Assembly: GCF_004023665.1 (NCBI RefSeq)
Contig: NZ_SAUF01000005.1
Location: 558,001 to 622,000, forward strand
Source of the DNA: Afifella aestuarii
GTDB lineage: Bacteria; Pseudomonadota; Alphaproteobacteria; Rhizobiales; Afifellaceae
Length of the DNA stretch: 64,000 nucleotides
Reading direction: 5' to 3'
Every line of letters begins with the position of its first letter. The first letter of the stretch is position 1. The notes under the pieces are model-generated. The model saw only the letters and a program-made list of their open reading frames with translations. It was not told the DNA's origin and ran no database searches. The position numbers and the translations under genes were made by a program. Below are positions 20,874 through 30,102 of this stretch, piece after piece.

Positions 20874-21953
20874 GTGAATCTACGTCACCAGGTGATACAC
20901 GCGACGCTGAACACGCTCGTCCTCACCAAGGCCGCGCGATGGTTGCCCGCGGATCCCAAGGGCAGCGGGGTTGTTCTTACTCTCCACGAAGTGAAGCCGG
21001 GACTTCCCGCTGCATTTTCGCCCAATGCCGGGCTCGTTATCGCGCCCGATTTTCTGGATGCGCTCCTGAGGCTCCTGAAGCAGGAGAATCGGCGCATCGT
21101 GCCTCTCGGGGAAATGGTGACCAATCAGATTGCGGGACGCGCGTCGCCGAATGATGTGGCGATCACGCTCGATGACGGCTTCCGTAACAATCTCGAAGTG
21201 GCGCTTCCTGTCTTCCAGCGGCATCAGGCGCCGTTCACCGCCTTCATCTGCGCAGGCTTTTGCGATCGTAGCGCTGCACCCTGGTGGGTCGCTCTTGAAC
21301 GCATGATCGCAGCGCATTCAAAATTCGGTTTGAAAGGCGAGGGGCCGGGGCCAATGCCGACCTCAACGACAGAAGAGAAGAACGCTGCGTTTTCCGCATG
21401 GCGGCATACGCTCCTGTTCGACATGGACGGCCTGCAACATCGCGAGGTGATGGCGCGCCTTTACGAAGCTTATGAGTTCGATGAACGAGCGCTGACGGAG
21501 GAATTGGTTCTGGATTGGGACGGGGTGGGCCGGCTTGCAGAAGATCCGCTTGCGACGATCGGCGCCCACACCATGACCCATCCGGCCCTCGCCAAGTTAC
21601 CTGCGGACGGCGCGCTTTCGGAAATCCAGGAAAGCGCCGACCGCATTAAAGAGGAGACGGGAAGAAGGCCCGACCTTCTTGCCTATCCCTACGGATTTGC
21701 CGGTGCTGTCGGAGGGCGCGAGGCCGAGCTTGCCGCACAGGCGGGGATGACGGCAGCGTTCCTGACGACGCCGGGCATGCTTCGACCGTGTTCCGATCCG
21801 CGTTTCCTGCCGCGGGTGTCGGTGAACGGCTATTACCAGGATGTCGATCTGCAGGAGGTTTTGCTCGCCCCGGGGCTGTGGCGGATCGCGGAGCCGCTCT
21901 TGGAGGCGAAAAATACGCTCAGGCGCGGTCGGGACGTGCCATCCACCAGATGA
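20874..21953 (+). CDS. Polysaccharide deacetylase family protein (NodB domain)
   Basis: Carbohydrate esterase 4-type protein of 359 residues. The metal-binding aspartates are in ITLDDGFRNN (about residue 100) and the histidine pair in GAHTMTHPALAKL (about 226). LLAYPYGFAGAVGG and a late PRVSVNGYY complete the fold. An insert between the two metal motifs (about 145-215) is helical. No signal peptide is evident, so it may act in the cytosol on lipid-linked intermediates, or its substrate may differ. GTG start at 20874, behind a G-rich stretch. Its end overlaps the convergent DUF2842 gene by 35 bases. Its position suggests trimming of acetyl groups on the exopolysaccharide. Confidence 0.88.
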   Translation: MNLRHQVIHATLNTLVLTKAARWLPADPKGSGVVLTLHEVKPGLPAAFSPNAGLVIAPDFLDALLRLLKQENRRIVPLGEMVTNQIAGRASPNDVAITLDDGFRNNLEVALPVFQRHQAPFTAFICAGFCDRSAAPWWVALERMIAAHSKFGLKGEGPGPMPTSTTEEKNAAFSAWRHTLLFDMDGLQHREVMARLYEAYEFDERALTEELVLDWDGVGRLAEDPLATIGAHTMTHPALAKLPADGALSEIQESADRIKEETGRRPDLLAYPYGFAGAVGGREAELAAQAGMTAAFLTTPGMLRPCSDPRFLPRVSVNGYYQDVDLQEVLLAPGLWRIAEPLLEAKNTLRRGRDVPSTR

Positions 21954-22128
21954 TGGCCCCGGCCGGGATCACCCAGGCAATACCGGCGACCGCATAATAG
22001 GCAAGCTGCACGAGCCCGCTGGTGCCGGGAAGCTTCGCGGCTCCGATCGTCATCGCGGTGAGGCTGTAGAAGATCACCCACACGACAAGAAAAACGGTGC
22101 CGATCGGTTTGCGGTATTTCTGGCGCAT
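21919..22128 (-). CDS. DUF2842 family small membrane protein
   Basis: A 69-residue protein with two membrane helices (about 10-29 and 40-62) after a basic start MRQKYRKPIG, ending WWMARPDRA. This fits DUF2842, a short alphaproteobacterial family of unknown function. An in-frame ATG six codons upstream is possible. It is convergent with the deacetylase gene, overlapping it by 35 bases, and divergent from ctaA. The same neighbour is seen near ctaA in other alphaproteobacteria, so a link to cytochrome oxidase biogenesis is conceivable but unproven. Confidence 0.75.
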   Translation of the reverse strand: MRQKYRKPIGTVFLVVWVIFYSLTAMTIGAAKLPGTSGLVQLAYYAVAGIAWVIPAGAIIWWMARPDRA

Positions 22129-22233
22129 AGAGGCAGCTAGCCGCAATGGACGTGGTTTTCAATCTCTTGTGCCGGGCCGTGGTGTCGCGTAGGCGAGAAC
22201 TGGCCCACAGGCATATCAGACGGGACGACGCCG

Positions 22234-23313
22234 ATGTCCTTTGACGACAGCATTTTGCCCTTTGCGCAAAGTTCCTTTGGGCCGCGTTCCGAAAAACTCG
22301 GCTCGTCGTGGATGCGGCTGCGCAGCGTCAGGCTTTGGCTGGCGATCCTGACCTTTCTGGTCTTCGTCATGGTGCTCGTGGGGGGCATGACGCGGCTGAC
22401 CGATTCCGGTCTTTCGATCACGGAATGGAAGCCGGTCGTGGGCGCCGTGCCGCCGATGTCGGAGCAGGCCTGGAGCGAGGAGTTCAATCGATACCGGGCG
22501 ACCTCCCAATACGAGCTGATGAACCGGGGCATGAGCCTTAGCGAGTTCAAACGGATTTACTGGTGGGAGTGGACGCATCGCCAGCTGGGTCGGTTCATCG
22601 GTGCGGTCTATCTCGTCGGCCTTGTCGGCTTCGCCATCGCCGGGAAACTGACGCTCCGGCTCGGCCTGTGGCTTTTCGCCGGCGGGCTCCTTCTCGGGCT
22701 TCAAGGCCTGGTCGGCTGGATCATGGTCGCGTCGGGTCTGAAACCGGGAATGATCGCGGTCGCCCCCGTCAAACTGTCGTTGCATCTGACGCTCGCGAGC
22801 CTGTTCTTTGCCTTCTTGATCGCCACGCATGCACGCCTCGGTGGGTCCGACGCTGTGCGGCGCGCAACCGCCGGCACCGTTGCGGCCTGGCTGATCGCTG
22901 TCGCGGCGCTCGTTCAGATCGCCCTGGGAGGTCTCGTCGCAGGCCACGATGCCGGGCTGACCTACAACACCTGGCCGCTGATGGACGGACGCTTCGTACC
23001 CGCCGGCCTTCTTGCGATGCAGCCGCTTTGGCACAATTTCACCGACAACATCACGACCGTTCAATTTGATCACCGCATCGGTGGCTACGTGCTGGCCACA
23101 CTCGTGATCGGATACGGTCTCTTGCGCCTCGCACTCCGCCGATGGTCCTCGGATCTCGCGCTGATCATGGCCGTCGTCATCGGTCAGGTGGCTCTCGGAA
23201 TTCTGGCGCTCATTCTCGTCGTTCCCTGGCCGATCGCACTCGCCCATCAGGCGATGGCGCTGATTCTGTTCGGTCTGCTCGTGCGGCATGCGGCACGGCC
23301 CGCTTCCAGTTGA
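22234..23313 (+). CDS. ctaA: Heme A synthase (COX15/CtaA)
   Basis: CtaA oxidises the C8 methyl of heme O to make heme A for aa3-type cytochrome oxidase. The 359-residue protein has eight membrane helices. The signature VLVGGMTRLTDSGLSITEWKP follows helix 1; histidines in WEWTHRQLGR, KLSLHLTLAS, NFTDNITTVQFDHRIGGY and LAHQAMAL are the expected heme ligands. The family's repeat is visible as GGLVAGHDAGLTYNTWPLMDG. It diverges from the DUF2842 gene. Confidence 0.96.
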   Translation: MSFDDSILPFAQSSFGPRSEKLGSSWMRLRSVRLWLAILTFLVFVMVLVGGMTRLTDSGLSITEWKPVVGAVPPMSEQAWSEEFNRYRATSQYELMNRGMSLSEFKRIYWWEWTHRQLGRFIGAVYLVGLVGFAIAGKLTLRLGLWLFAGGLLLGLQGLVGWIMVASGLKPGMIAVAPVKLSLHLTLASLFFAFLIATHARLGGSDAVRRATAGTVAAWLIAVAALVQIALGGLVAGHDAGLTYNTWPLMDGRFVPAGLLAMQPLWHNFTDNITTVQFDHRIGGYVLATLVIGYGLLRLALRRWSSDLALIMAVVIGQVALGILALILVVPWPIALAHQAMALILFGLLVRHAARPASS

Positions 23314-23366
23314 GCATCTTGACCTGCCGGAGTTGGTAAGCGACTGTCGTCGCTTGGAGATTTCGA

Positions 23367-25487
23367 ATGAATGACATGACGCCGGTGACAATCGGCCATT
23401 CCGCCTGCCCGCACGACTGCCCTTCGACCTGTGCACTTGACGTGGAAATTTTGCCTGACGGGCGCGTCGGCAGGCTCAGGGGCAATTCTGATAACGATTA
23501 TACGGCTGGCGTGATCTGTGCCAAGGTTGCGCGCTACGCGGAGCGGCTGCACCACCCGGACAGACTCACCAAGGCCCTGAAGCGCAAGGGCGCCAAAGGG
23601 GATGGCACGTGGCAGGAAGTCTCAGTCGAGGAAGCGCTCGACGAGATTGCCGAGGCTTTCGTCAAGGCCGAGGCGAGACACGGGTCCGAAGCCGTCTGGC
23701 CCTATTATTATGCTGGGACGATGGGGCTGGTGCAGCGCGACGGGCTCGACCGCCTTCGCCACGTCAAGCGCTATTCCGGAGAGTTCGGCTCGATCTGCAC
23801 CAACATGGCTTGGACGGGCTATATGGCGGGAACCGGCAGCCTGACCGGCCCCGACCCGCGCGAGATCGCAAAAGCCGATCTCGTCGTCATCTGGGGCACC
23901 AACGCGGTCGCGACGCAGGTCAATGTGATGACCCATGCGACGACAGCGCGGAAGACCCGGGAAGCGAAGCTCGTCGTCGTCGATGTCTATGAAAACGCGA
24001 CGATGCGGCAGGCCGACCTTGCTCTGTGTGTCAGACCCGGCACCGACGCAGCGCTTGCCTGCGCCGTCATGCATATTCTCTTCCGTGACGGTCATGCCGA
24101 CTGGGACTATCTCAATCGCTTCAGCGATCGTCCGAAGGATTTTGCCCGCCACCTTGAGGACAAGACGCCGGAATGGGCATCTGCCATCACCGGTGTCACC
24201 GTCGAGGACATCGAGACGTTCGCCGCCTGGATCGGCAAGACGCCCAAAACCTTCATGCGCCTCGGTTACGGCTTTACGCGCAGCCGCAATGGCGCCGTCG
24301 CCATGCACGCCGCCTCCTGCATCGCCACCGTCACAGGCGCTTGGCGCCATGAGGGGGGCGGGGCCTTTCACAACAACGGCGGGATTTATCATCTCGACGA
24401 GACGATGATCGCAGGTCTCGATCGCCTGGATCCCTCCGTGCGCATGCTCGACCAGTCGCGCATCGGTCCGATCCTCTGCGGCAACGACGCCGATCTGAAG
24501 GGCGGTCCTCCCGTCGGCGCCATGCTCATTCAAAACACCAACCCGATGAACGTGGCGCCTGACCAGGAACAGGTGCGGCGAGGCTTCCTGCGCGACGATC
24601 TCTTCGTTGCCGTGCATGAGCAGTTCATGACGGACACCGCAGAGATGGCCGACATCGTCCTGCCGGCGACGATGTTTCTGGAGCACGACGACATCTACAA
24701 GGGCGGAGGTCACCAGAACATACTATTCGGACCGAAGCTCGTCGAACCGCCGCAGGGCTGCGTCACGAACCATCAGGTCGTGACGGGCCTCGCAAAGCGT
24801 CTTGGCGCCGAACATCCCGGCTTCGCCATGAGCGCACGCGAGCACATCGACTGGCTGCTCAAGGCCTCAGGCTGGGGTGACCTCGCGACGCTTGAAAAGA
24901 ACAAATGGATCGATTGTCAGCCGGGCTTTGAGGAGGCGCATTATCTCAAGGGCTTCGGCTTTCCCGACGGCAAGTTCCGGTTTGCGCCGGATTGGGGTCG
25001 TTTCGCTGCGCCGAACCGTCCCCAGGACGGCAAAGCGCTCGGCCCATGGGAATCTCTGCCGGAGTTTCCCGATCAGTGGGAGGCAATCGAGACGGCCGAT
25101 GAGGAGTTTCCGTTCCGCCTCGTCACCGCGCCGGCCCGCTCATTCTTGAATTCCACCTTCTCCGAAACGCCGTCGGGCCAGACGCGCGAGAAGCGGCCCG
25201 AGGTGATGATGCATCCGCTCGACGCGGAGGCTGCCCACCTGAATGACGGAGATCTCGTGGAGCTCACCAGTCGGCGCGGCGCCTGCCGGCTGCATATGCG
25301 GCTGAGCGACGGCCAGCAGCGCGGCACTCTCATTGCGGAGGGCATCTGGCCGAATTCCGCGCATCAAGGAGGGCGCGGCATCAATGCCCTGACAGGGGCC
25401 GATGCGGTTGCGCCTTATGGTGGCGCGGCCTTTCACGACAATGCGGTGCGAATTGCGCCCTGTGTTGCGGTGGCGCCGCTTGACTGA
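23367..25487 (+). CDS. Molybdopterin-dependent oxidoreductase with one [4Fe-4S] cluster
   Basis: A 706-residue member of the DMSO-reductase superfamily. Four cysteines for a [4Fe-4S] cluster are at the N-terminus (ACPHDCPSTCALDV and GVICAKV). Pterin-guanine dinucleotide-binding parts follow: LVVIWGTNAVAT, TNPMNVAPDQE, and a C-terminal domain with LVTAPARSFLNS and LTSRRGACRLHM. No Tat signal is present, so it should be cytosolic. No small subunit, membrane anchor or chaperone gene is nearby. The substrate is not recognisable from sequence. It starts 53 bases after ctaA and is followed closely by a small lipoprotein. Confidence 0.88.
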   Translation: MNDMTPVTIGHSACPHDCPSTCALDVEILPDGRVGRLRGNSDNDYTAGVICAKVARYAERLHHPDRLTKALKRKGAKGDGTWQEVSVEEALDEIAEAFVKAEARHGSEAVWPYYYAGTMGLVQRDGLDRLRHVKRYSGEFGSICTNMAWTGYMAGTGSLTGPDPREIAKADLVVIWGTNAVATQVNVMTHATTARKTREAKLVVVDVYENATMRQADLALCVRPGTDAALACAVMHILFRDGHADWDYLNRFSDRPKDFARHLEDKTPEWASAITGVTVEDIETFAAWIGKTPKTFMRLGYGFTRSRNGAVAMHAASCIATVTGAWRHEGGGAFHNNGGIYHLDETMIAGLDRLDPSVRMLDQSRIGPILCGNDADLKGGPPVGAMLIQNTNPMNVAPDQEQVRRGFLRDDLFVAVHEQFMTDTAEMADIVLPATMFLEHDDIYKGGGHQNILFGPKLVEPPQGCVTNHQVVTGLAKRLGAEHPGFAMSAREHIDWLLKASGWGDLATLEKNKWIDCQPGFEEAHYLKGFGFPDGKFRFAPDWGRFAAPNRPQDGKALGPWESLPEFPDQWEAIETADEEFPFRLVTAPARSFLNSTFSETPSGQTREKRPEVMMHPLDAEAAHLNDGDLVELTSRRGACRLHMRLSDGQQRGTLIAEGIWPNSAHQGGRGINALTGADAVAPYGGAAFHDNAVRIAPCVAVAPLD

Positions 25488-25532
25488 ATGGTGAGTGCGG
25501 AGAATATCGCGCCTCTTTTTCGGAGATCAAAG

Positions 25533-25856
25533 ATGCGCGTCTCAGCGGTTCCTGCTTTCGTTTTTGCCACGCTTACGCTGGCGGCCTGCCAGGGAGGTTC
25601 CGCGCCCACGACCCTGCCAGCCGGCATGACGCATGAGACGGTGCGCAATCGTCTCGCCGACGCGTGCGTTTACGCCGAATGGCGCAAGCGGGAAGGAGAT
25701 GCGCTGAAGACCGTCACGCGGGATTGTTCGTGCCTCGCCAAGCGGCTGGAGCCGCAGATGAGCGAACCCGAAGCTGCCGCCTTCGTCGCAACAGGTCAGA
25801 TCCCGAAGACGACCCAACCCAAATACGTTCAGGCTTTCGAGACCTGCACCCGCTGA
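25533..25856 (+). CDS. Small cysteine-containing lipoprotein of unknown function
   Basis: A 107-residue protein with a lipoprotein signal ending LTLAAC (about residue 18). The mature part has four further cysteines (ADACVYAEW, RDCSCLAKR and the C-terminal ETCTR), suggesting two disulfides in the periplasm. ATG 25533 has GGAG eight bases upstream; the first in-frame ATG at 25488, directly after the oxidoreductase stop, would bury the signal peptide. I do not recognise a domain. Its place behind the oxidoreductase may only reflect read-through. Confidence 0.72.
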   Translation: MRVSAVPAFVFATLTLAACQGGSAPTTLPAGMTHETVRNRLADACVYAEWRKREGDALKTVTRDCSCLAKRLEPQMSEPEAAAFVATGQIPKTTQPKYVQAFETCTR

Positions 25857-25868
25857 GGCGTCTGGTCC

Positions 25869-26528
25869 TCAATCCTGTGGAGTGGCATTGGAGGGCACGA
25901 TCAAGACGCTGTCCTCCGGCGTCGGCAGCCCCTCGAGAATGACCTTCTCGGCCACGACCCGGGCTTTGCGCCCGGCAACCCAGGAGAGCGCAAGCGGATA
26001 GATCCGATGCTCGGCTGCGAGGACGCGTGCGGCCAGGGTTTCTGCGGTGTCGTCGGCAAGCACCGGCACGGCACCTTGAACGATGATCGGTCCATCGTCC
26101 ATTTCTGCACGGACGTAGTGGACCGTTGCCCCGTGCACGCGCACGCCTGTCGCCAGCGCACGTTCATGCGTTCGCAGACCCCGAAAGGACGGCAGGAGCG
26201 ACGGATGGATGTTGATCACCCGATTGCGCCACCCCTCGACGAATTCATCGGACAGAAGGCGCATGAAGCCCGCCAGACAGATGAGTTCAATTCCGGCCTC
26301 GCGCAGCATCGCGTCGAGTGCGGCTTCAAACGCTTCCCGGCTTTCATAATCCCCATGCGGGAGGACCGCGGTCGCAATGCCCGCATCGGCGGCATAAGCG
26401 AGACCGGCAGCGTCCGCGCGATTGGAAAGGACCAGTTCTATCGAGGCGGGAAAGTCGGGCTTTTGCGCCGCATCGACGAGGGCGCGCATATTGCTGCCGC
26501 GCCCGGAAATCAAAATCGCTGTTTTCAC
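25869..26528 (-). CDS. purN: Phosphoribosylglycinamide formyltransferase
   Basis: PurN transfers a formyl group from 10-formyl-THF to GAR in purine synthesis. [17 protein letters not shown] is the N-terminal phosphate loop, [27 protein letters not shown] holds the formyl-folate site with catalytic histidine, and [17 protein letters not shown] follows with the catalytic aspartate. Length 219 is typical. It overlaps purM by 4 bases on the same strand, so both come from one transcript. Confidence 0.97.
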   Translation of the reverse strand: MKTAILISGRGSNMRALVDAAQKPDFPASIELVLSNRADAAGLAYAADAGIATAVLPHGDYESREAFEAALDAMLREAGIELICLAGFMRLLSDEFVEGWRNRVINIHPSLLPSFRGLRTHERALATGVRVHGATVHYVRAEMDDGPIIVQGAVPVLADDTAETLAARVLAAEHRIYPLALSWVAGRKARVVAEKVILEGLPTPEDSVLIVPSNATPQD

Positions 26529-27601
26529 TGTTGCTTCTCGTCCAGCGCGAGCTTGCCTTCGAACACGACGGCGGCGTCTTTTCGTGGCTCGATCTCGCCG
26601 AGACGGAAGGTTGTTTCACCCGCTGCCGTCAGGTGCGCCGTGATCCCCTCAGCCGCATCGGCTTCTGCGATGACAACCATACCCACACCGCAATTGAACG
26701 TGCGCAGGAGCTCGGCCTCTTCGATCGGCCCGCTCTTGGCGAGCCAGGGGAAAACCGGAGGCAGCGGGATCTCGTCGAGATGGATGCGGACTGCCTGCCC
26801 ATCGGGCAACACTCTTGGCAGGTTCTCCGGCAATCCGCCGCCGGTGATATGCGCCAGCGCCTTGACCGCGCCCGTCTCGCGGATCGCCGAAAGGAGAGGG
26901 CGGACATAGATGCGGGTCGGCTCCAAAAGCGCCTCCGCAAGGCTCCTTCCAGGCTCAAACGGTGCCGGAGCGTGCCAGACGAGGCCGCTTTTCTCGACCA
27001 CGCGACGGACCAGAGAAAAGCCGTTCGAATGAACGCCGCTCGAACCGACGCCGATCACCACGTCTCCGGCCTTCACCGCGCGTGGCAGAATCTCTTCCCG
27101 TTCAACGGCTCCCACCGAGAACCCGGCGAGATCATAATCTCCGGCGGCATATAGCCCCGGCAGTTCCGCCGTCTCGCCGCCGACAAGGGCGGCACCCGCC
27201 TGTCGGCACCCTTCGGCGATGCCCGCGACCACGGATGCCGCCTCGTCGACCGAGAGAGCTCCGGATGCGAAATAGTCGAGGAAGAAGAGTGGCTCTGCGC
27301 CCTGCACGATCAGATCGTTGACGCACATCGCAACGAGATCGATCCCAACCGTGTCGTGATGTCCACTCTCAATGGCGATTTTGAGCTTTGTGCCGACGCC
27401 ATCCGTCGCCGCCACCAGCACCGGATCGCGGTAACCGGTTTCCTTGAGATCGAAAAGCGCGCCGAACCCGCCAAGTCCGCCCATGACGCCGGCACGCTTG
27501 GTGCTGGCGGCAAGCGGCTTGATGCGGTCGACGAGCGCTGCGCCCGCGTCGATATCGACGCCGGCCTGGCGATAGCTGAGTGTGGTGCGGTCTTCCCCCA
27601 T
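26525..27601 (-). CDS. purM: Phosphoribosylformylglycinamidine cyclo-ligase
   Basis: PurM closes the imidazole ring of AIR using ATP. The motifs are [13 protein letters not shown] at the N-terminus, [23 protein letters not shown] and [18 protein letters not shown], with [13 protein letters not shown] near residue 255. I chose ATG 27601 because the 27 residues encoded upstream are unlike the family and overlap the divergent gene's leader. The resulting 358 residues are normal. It is transcribed with purN and diverges from the phosphatidyltransferase gene. Confidence 0.97.
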   Translation of the reverse strand: MGEDRTTLSYRQAGVDIDAGAALVDRIKPLAASTKRAGVMGGLGGFGALFDLKETGYRDPVLVAATDGVGTKLKIAIESGHHDTVGIDLVAMCVNDLIVQGAEPLFFLDYFASGALSVDEAASVVAGIAEGCRQAGAALVGGETAELPGLYAAGDYDLAGFSVGAVEREEILPRAVKAGDVVIGVGSSGVHSNGFSLVRRVVEKSGLVWHAPAPFEPGRSLAEALLEPTRIYVRPLLSAIRETGAVKALAHITGGGLPENLPRVLPDGQAVRIHLDEIPLPPVFPWLAKSGPIEEAELLRTFNCGVGMVVIAEADAAEGITAHLTAAGETTFRLGEIEPRKDAAVVFEGKLALDEKQQ

Positions 27602-27648
27602 GGCTCGAAAGCGGGTAGAGGCGATAGCCTGATTTTGCAAGCGGCGTT

Positions 27649-28245
27649 GTGCCATTAGGCACTGCGTTTTGGCCCCAGGCACCGTTCTCCTTGACCCTTC
27701 CCAACTTCATCACACTCGCGCGGCTCGTCTCCGTTCCGTTGATCGTCTGGTTGATCGTGATCCAGAATTGGACGGGCGCAACCGTCGTCTTCGTTCTCGC
27801 AGGGATCAGCGACGGCATCGACGGCCTGATCGCCAAACGCTTCGGTGCGTCGTCCGATCTCGGCGCCTATCTCGATCCGATTGCCGACAAGGCGCTCCTC
27901 GTCTCGCTGTTTCTCGTGCTCGGGTTCCAGGCCGTTCTGCCGCCATGGCTGATTATCCTCGTCGTCAGCCGGGATATTCTCATCGTCGGCGGCGTGATCC
28001 TCGCCTGGATGCTCGTCAATCCGATCGCGATGCGGCCTCTCTGGGTGTCGAAATTCAATACGACCGCCCAGATCGTTCTCCTCGCGCTGGTTCTGGCCGA
28101 ACACGCCGGCATCAAATCGCTTTCGATCGCAATCTGGCCGATGATCATCACAACGGCCGGCTTGACCGTCGGCTCCGCCGGTGCCTATCTCGCGGAGTGG
28201 CTGCGCCACATGGCCGGCGAGGAGCCACAGCGGGAGGAAGGCTGA
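27649..28245 (+). CDS. CDP-alcohol phosphatidyltransferase family protein (PgsA-like)
   Basis: An integral membrane protein of about 198 residues with five to six helices. [19 protein letters not shown] is the classic N-terminus. The catalytic motif reads [20 protein letters not shown] followed by LDPIADK: the aspartates and glycine of D-x2-DG-x2-AR-x8-G-x3-D-x3-D are kept, but lysine replaces the arginine. It probably makes phosphatidylglycerol phosphate or a related phospholipid at the inner membrane; a cardiolipin-synthase role is also possible. GTG 27649 is the longest start; TTG 27688 is an alternative. It shares one base with the next gene. Confidence 0.87.
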   Translation: MPLGTAFWPQAPFSLTLPNFITLARLVSVPLIVWLIVIQNWTGATVVFVLAGISDGIDGLIAKRFGASSDLGAYLDPIADKALLVSLFLVLGFQAVLPPWLIILVVSRDILIVGGVILAWMLVNPIAMRPLWVSKFNTTAQIVLLALVLAEHAGIKSLSIAIWPMIITTAGLTVGSAGAYLAEWLRHMAGEEPQREEG

Positions 28246-29330
28246 TGACGGCCCAGCGTCAGGCGATCTTCTGGCTGGGAGCGCTCGCCGCTCTAATTGT
28301 TTTCCTTTGGCTTTTCAGCGGCATCCTATTGCCGTTCCTGCTTGGCATGGCACTTGCCTATTTTCTCGATCCGGTGGCGGACTGGCTCGAGCGGCTCGGC
28401 ATGAACCGCCTTCTGGCAACGCTCGCGATCCTGATCTTCGCGCTTTTGCTTTTCGTCGTCGTCCTGGTCGCGATCATCCCACCACTGATCGGGCAGGCGA
28501 GCGATTTCGCCGACAGGTTGCCCAGTCTCATCGAGCGTCTGCGGCATCTCGCAAGCGAGGTATTCGCGTCCCCACTCGCCAAGTATCTTCCGTCAGGCGG
28601 AGAATTCGATGTCGAACCGCTTCTGAAGAGTGCCGCCACCTGGATGGCGGGCCTTGTCTCTTCGCTTCTCGCCGGCGGTCAGGCACTGATCAGTGTCGTC
28701 AGCCTGTTTATCGTGACGCCCGTCGTTGCCTTCTACCTTCTCTACGATTGGGACCGGATGGTGAAGATGGTCGACAGCTATCTTCCGCGCGACCACGCCG
28801 ATGTCATCCGAGAACTGGCGGCGGACGTCGATCAGGCGCTCTCAGGTTTTCTGCGAGGGCAGGGGCTCGTTTGCACGCTCCTGGGCGGCTTCTACGTCGT
28901 CAGCCTGACCGCGGTCGGGCTCAATTTCGGGCTTCTGATCGGCGTCGTCGCGGGTGTCATCAACTTCATTCCCTATATCGGCTCCACCGTCGGCTTCATT
29001 CTGGCTGTCGGCGTGGCGCTCGTGCAGTTCTGGCCGGAATGGCCCTGGATCGTCGTGGTCGCGGGCGTGTTCGTCACAGGGCAGGTCGTCGAAGGCAACC
29101 TTCTGCAGCCGCGTATCGTCGGCCATTCCGTCGGTGTGCATCCCGTCTGGTTGATGTTTGCGATGTTCGCCTTCGGTGCGCTGTTCGGCTTCGTCGGCCT
29201 GCTGGTTGCGGTCCCCGTCACGGCCGCCATCGGCGTGCTTGTCCGCTTCGGCCTCGAGCAATACCGGGAGAGCCGGATCTATCTCGGCGCTGGCGATCCG
29301 CCGCCACCACCTCCAAGCGAGCTGCAGTGA
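28245..29330 (+). CDS. AI-2E family transporter (PerM/UPF0118)
   Basis: A 361-residue membrane protein with about eight helices: a pair at the N-terminus, a soluble segment with SLIERLRHLASEVFAS (about 90-125), then six more. The family signatures TPVVAFYLLYDWDRM and IGVVAGVINFIPYIGS are clear, and VEGNLLQPRIVGHSVGVHP follows. Despite the family name, most members have no proven AI-2 transport; sodium/proton exchange has been shown for some. GGGAGGAAG precedes its ATG, which shares one base with the upstream stop. It is joined to hda by a possible GTGA overlap. Confidence 0.92.
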   Translation: MTAQRQAIFWLGALAALIVFLWLFSGILLPFLLGMALAYFLDPVADWLERLGMNRLLATLAILIFALLLFVVVLVAIIPPLIGQASDFADRLPSLIERLRHLASEVFASPLAKYLPSGGEFDVEPLLKSAATWMAGLVSSLLAGGQALISVVSLFIVTPVVAFYLLYDWDRMVKMVDSYLPRDHADVIRELAADVDQALSGFLRGQGLVCTLLGGFYVVSLTAVGLNFGLLIGVVAGVINFIPYIGSTVGFILAVGVALVQFWPEWPWIVVVAGVFVTGQVVEGNLLQPRIVGHSVGVHPVWLMFAMFAFGALFGFVGLLVAVPVTAAIGVLVRFGLEQYRESRIYLGAGDPPPPPPSELQ

Positions 29331-29335
29331 ACGCC

Positions 29336-30007
29336 ATGATCTCGCAACGTCAGATCCCGATCCCGCTCGCACATGAAGCCGCCTACGACAGCGACAGCTA
29401 TCTGGTGACGGAAGCGAACCGCGCGGCCTACGAGGTCATCATGAGCTGGCCGAACTGGTCCGCGCCAGTCGTGCTGTTGTGCGGACCGGAAGGCTCCGGC
29501 AAAACCCATCTCGCCAGCCTTTGGGCGGAAAGAGCAGAAGCCGTGATCGTCGCGGGCGCGAAGCTTGAAGAGAGGGAGGTGGGCGGCCCCGGCCGGCCCG
29601 TTCTCGTGGAAGATGTCGCCGCCGAGGAAGTTCCCGAGCGCGCACTTTTCCATCTGATCAACCGGGCGCGTGAAGAAGGTTTTACGATCCTCATCACGGC
29701 ACGCGAACCTCTCGCGCGTTGGCAGCTGTCGCTAAAAGACCTGATCTCCCGCCTGCGGCTTGCGATCCCAATTTCCATCGACCGGCCCGACGAGCCCTTG
29801 TTGCGACAGGTTCTGGTCAAGCTTTTCAGCGACCGTCAGCTTTCGGTGGAGCGCAACGTCATCGACTATATGGTCATCCGGATGGAACGCTCGCTGCGCG
29901 AGGCCCAGGCGCTCGTCGCAGCCATCGACGAAGAGGCGCTGAGCGAAGGGCGGCGTATCACGCGGCCCCTCGTTGCGCAGGTGCTCGCGAGCCGTGAAAC
30001 CAGGTGA
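29336..30007 (+). CDS. hda: DnaA-related regulator Hda/HdaA
   Basis: Hda-type AAA+ proteins inactivate DnaA-ATP at the sliding clamp after initiation. The N-terminal QIPIPLAHEAAYDSDSYLVT is near the usual clamp-binding region. VVLLCGPEGSGKTHLASLWA is Walker A, RPVLVEDVAAEE is the Walker B equivalent, and LITAREPLARWQLSLKDLISRL covers sensor 1 and the arginine finger region. It lacks the DNA-binding domain IV of DnaA, and 223 residues is normal. GTG 29327 would overlap the transporter stop and is an alternative start. Hda followed by ppk is typical of rhizobia. Confidence 0.88.
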   Translation: MISQRQIPIPLAHEAAYDSDSYLVTEANRAAYEVIMSWPNWSAPVVLLCGPEGSGKTHLASLWAERAEAVIVAGAKLEEREVGGPGRPVLVEDVAAEEVPERALFHLINRAREEGFTILITAREPLARWQLSLKDLISRLRLAIPISIDRPDEPLLRQVLVKLFSDRQLSVERNVIDYMVIRMERSLREAQALVAAIDEEALSEGRRITRPLVAQVLASRETR

Positions 30008-30042
30008 TCGGCTCCTGAGGTGCAAGAGCTCGGTTTCCGCGG

Positions 30043-30060
30043 GTGTCATCCAAGTGTTAC
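30043..30060 (+). promoter_or_regulatory. Weak Pho-box-like sequence upstream of ppk
   Basis: GTGTCAT and GTGTTAC are separated by four bases, matching the PhoB direct repeat CTGTCAT-N4-CTGTCAT at 6/7 and 4/7. It is 43 bases before the ppk start. Control by phosphate would make sense for polyphosphate genes, but the match is imperfect. Confidence 0.3.
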
Positions 30061-30102
30061 GCTCCGCTGCGATCACGCGGTTCGCAGACTGAGAGAGGAT
30101 CG

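Noticed and set aside
27849-27906. Loss of catalytic function in the CDP-alcohol phosphatidyltransferase because lysine replaces arginine
   Set aside because: All aspartates and the glycine of the motif are kept, and the change is conservative, so an inactive enzyme is not supported.
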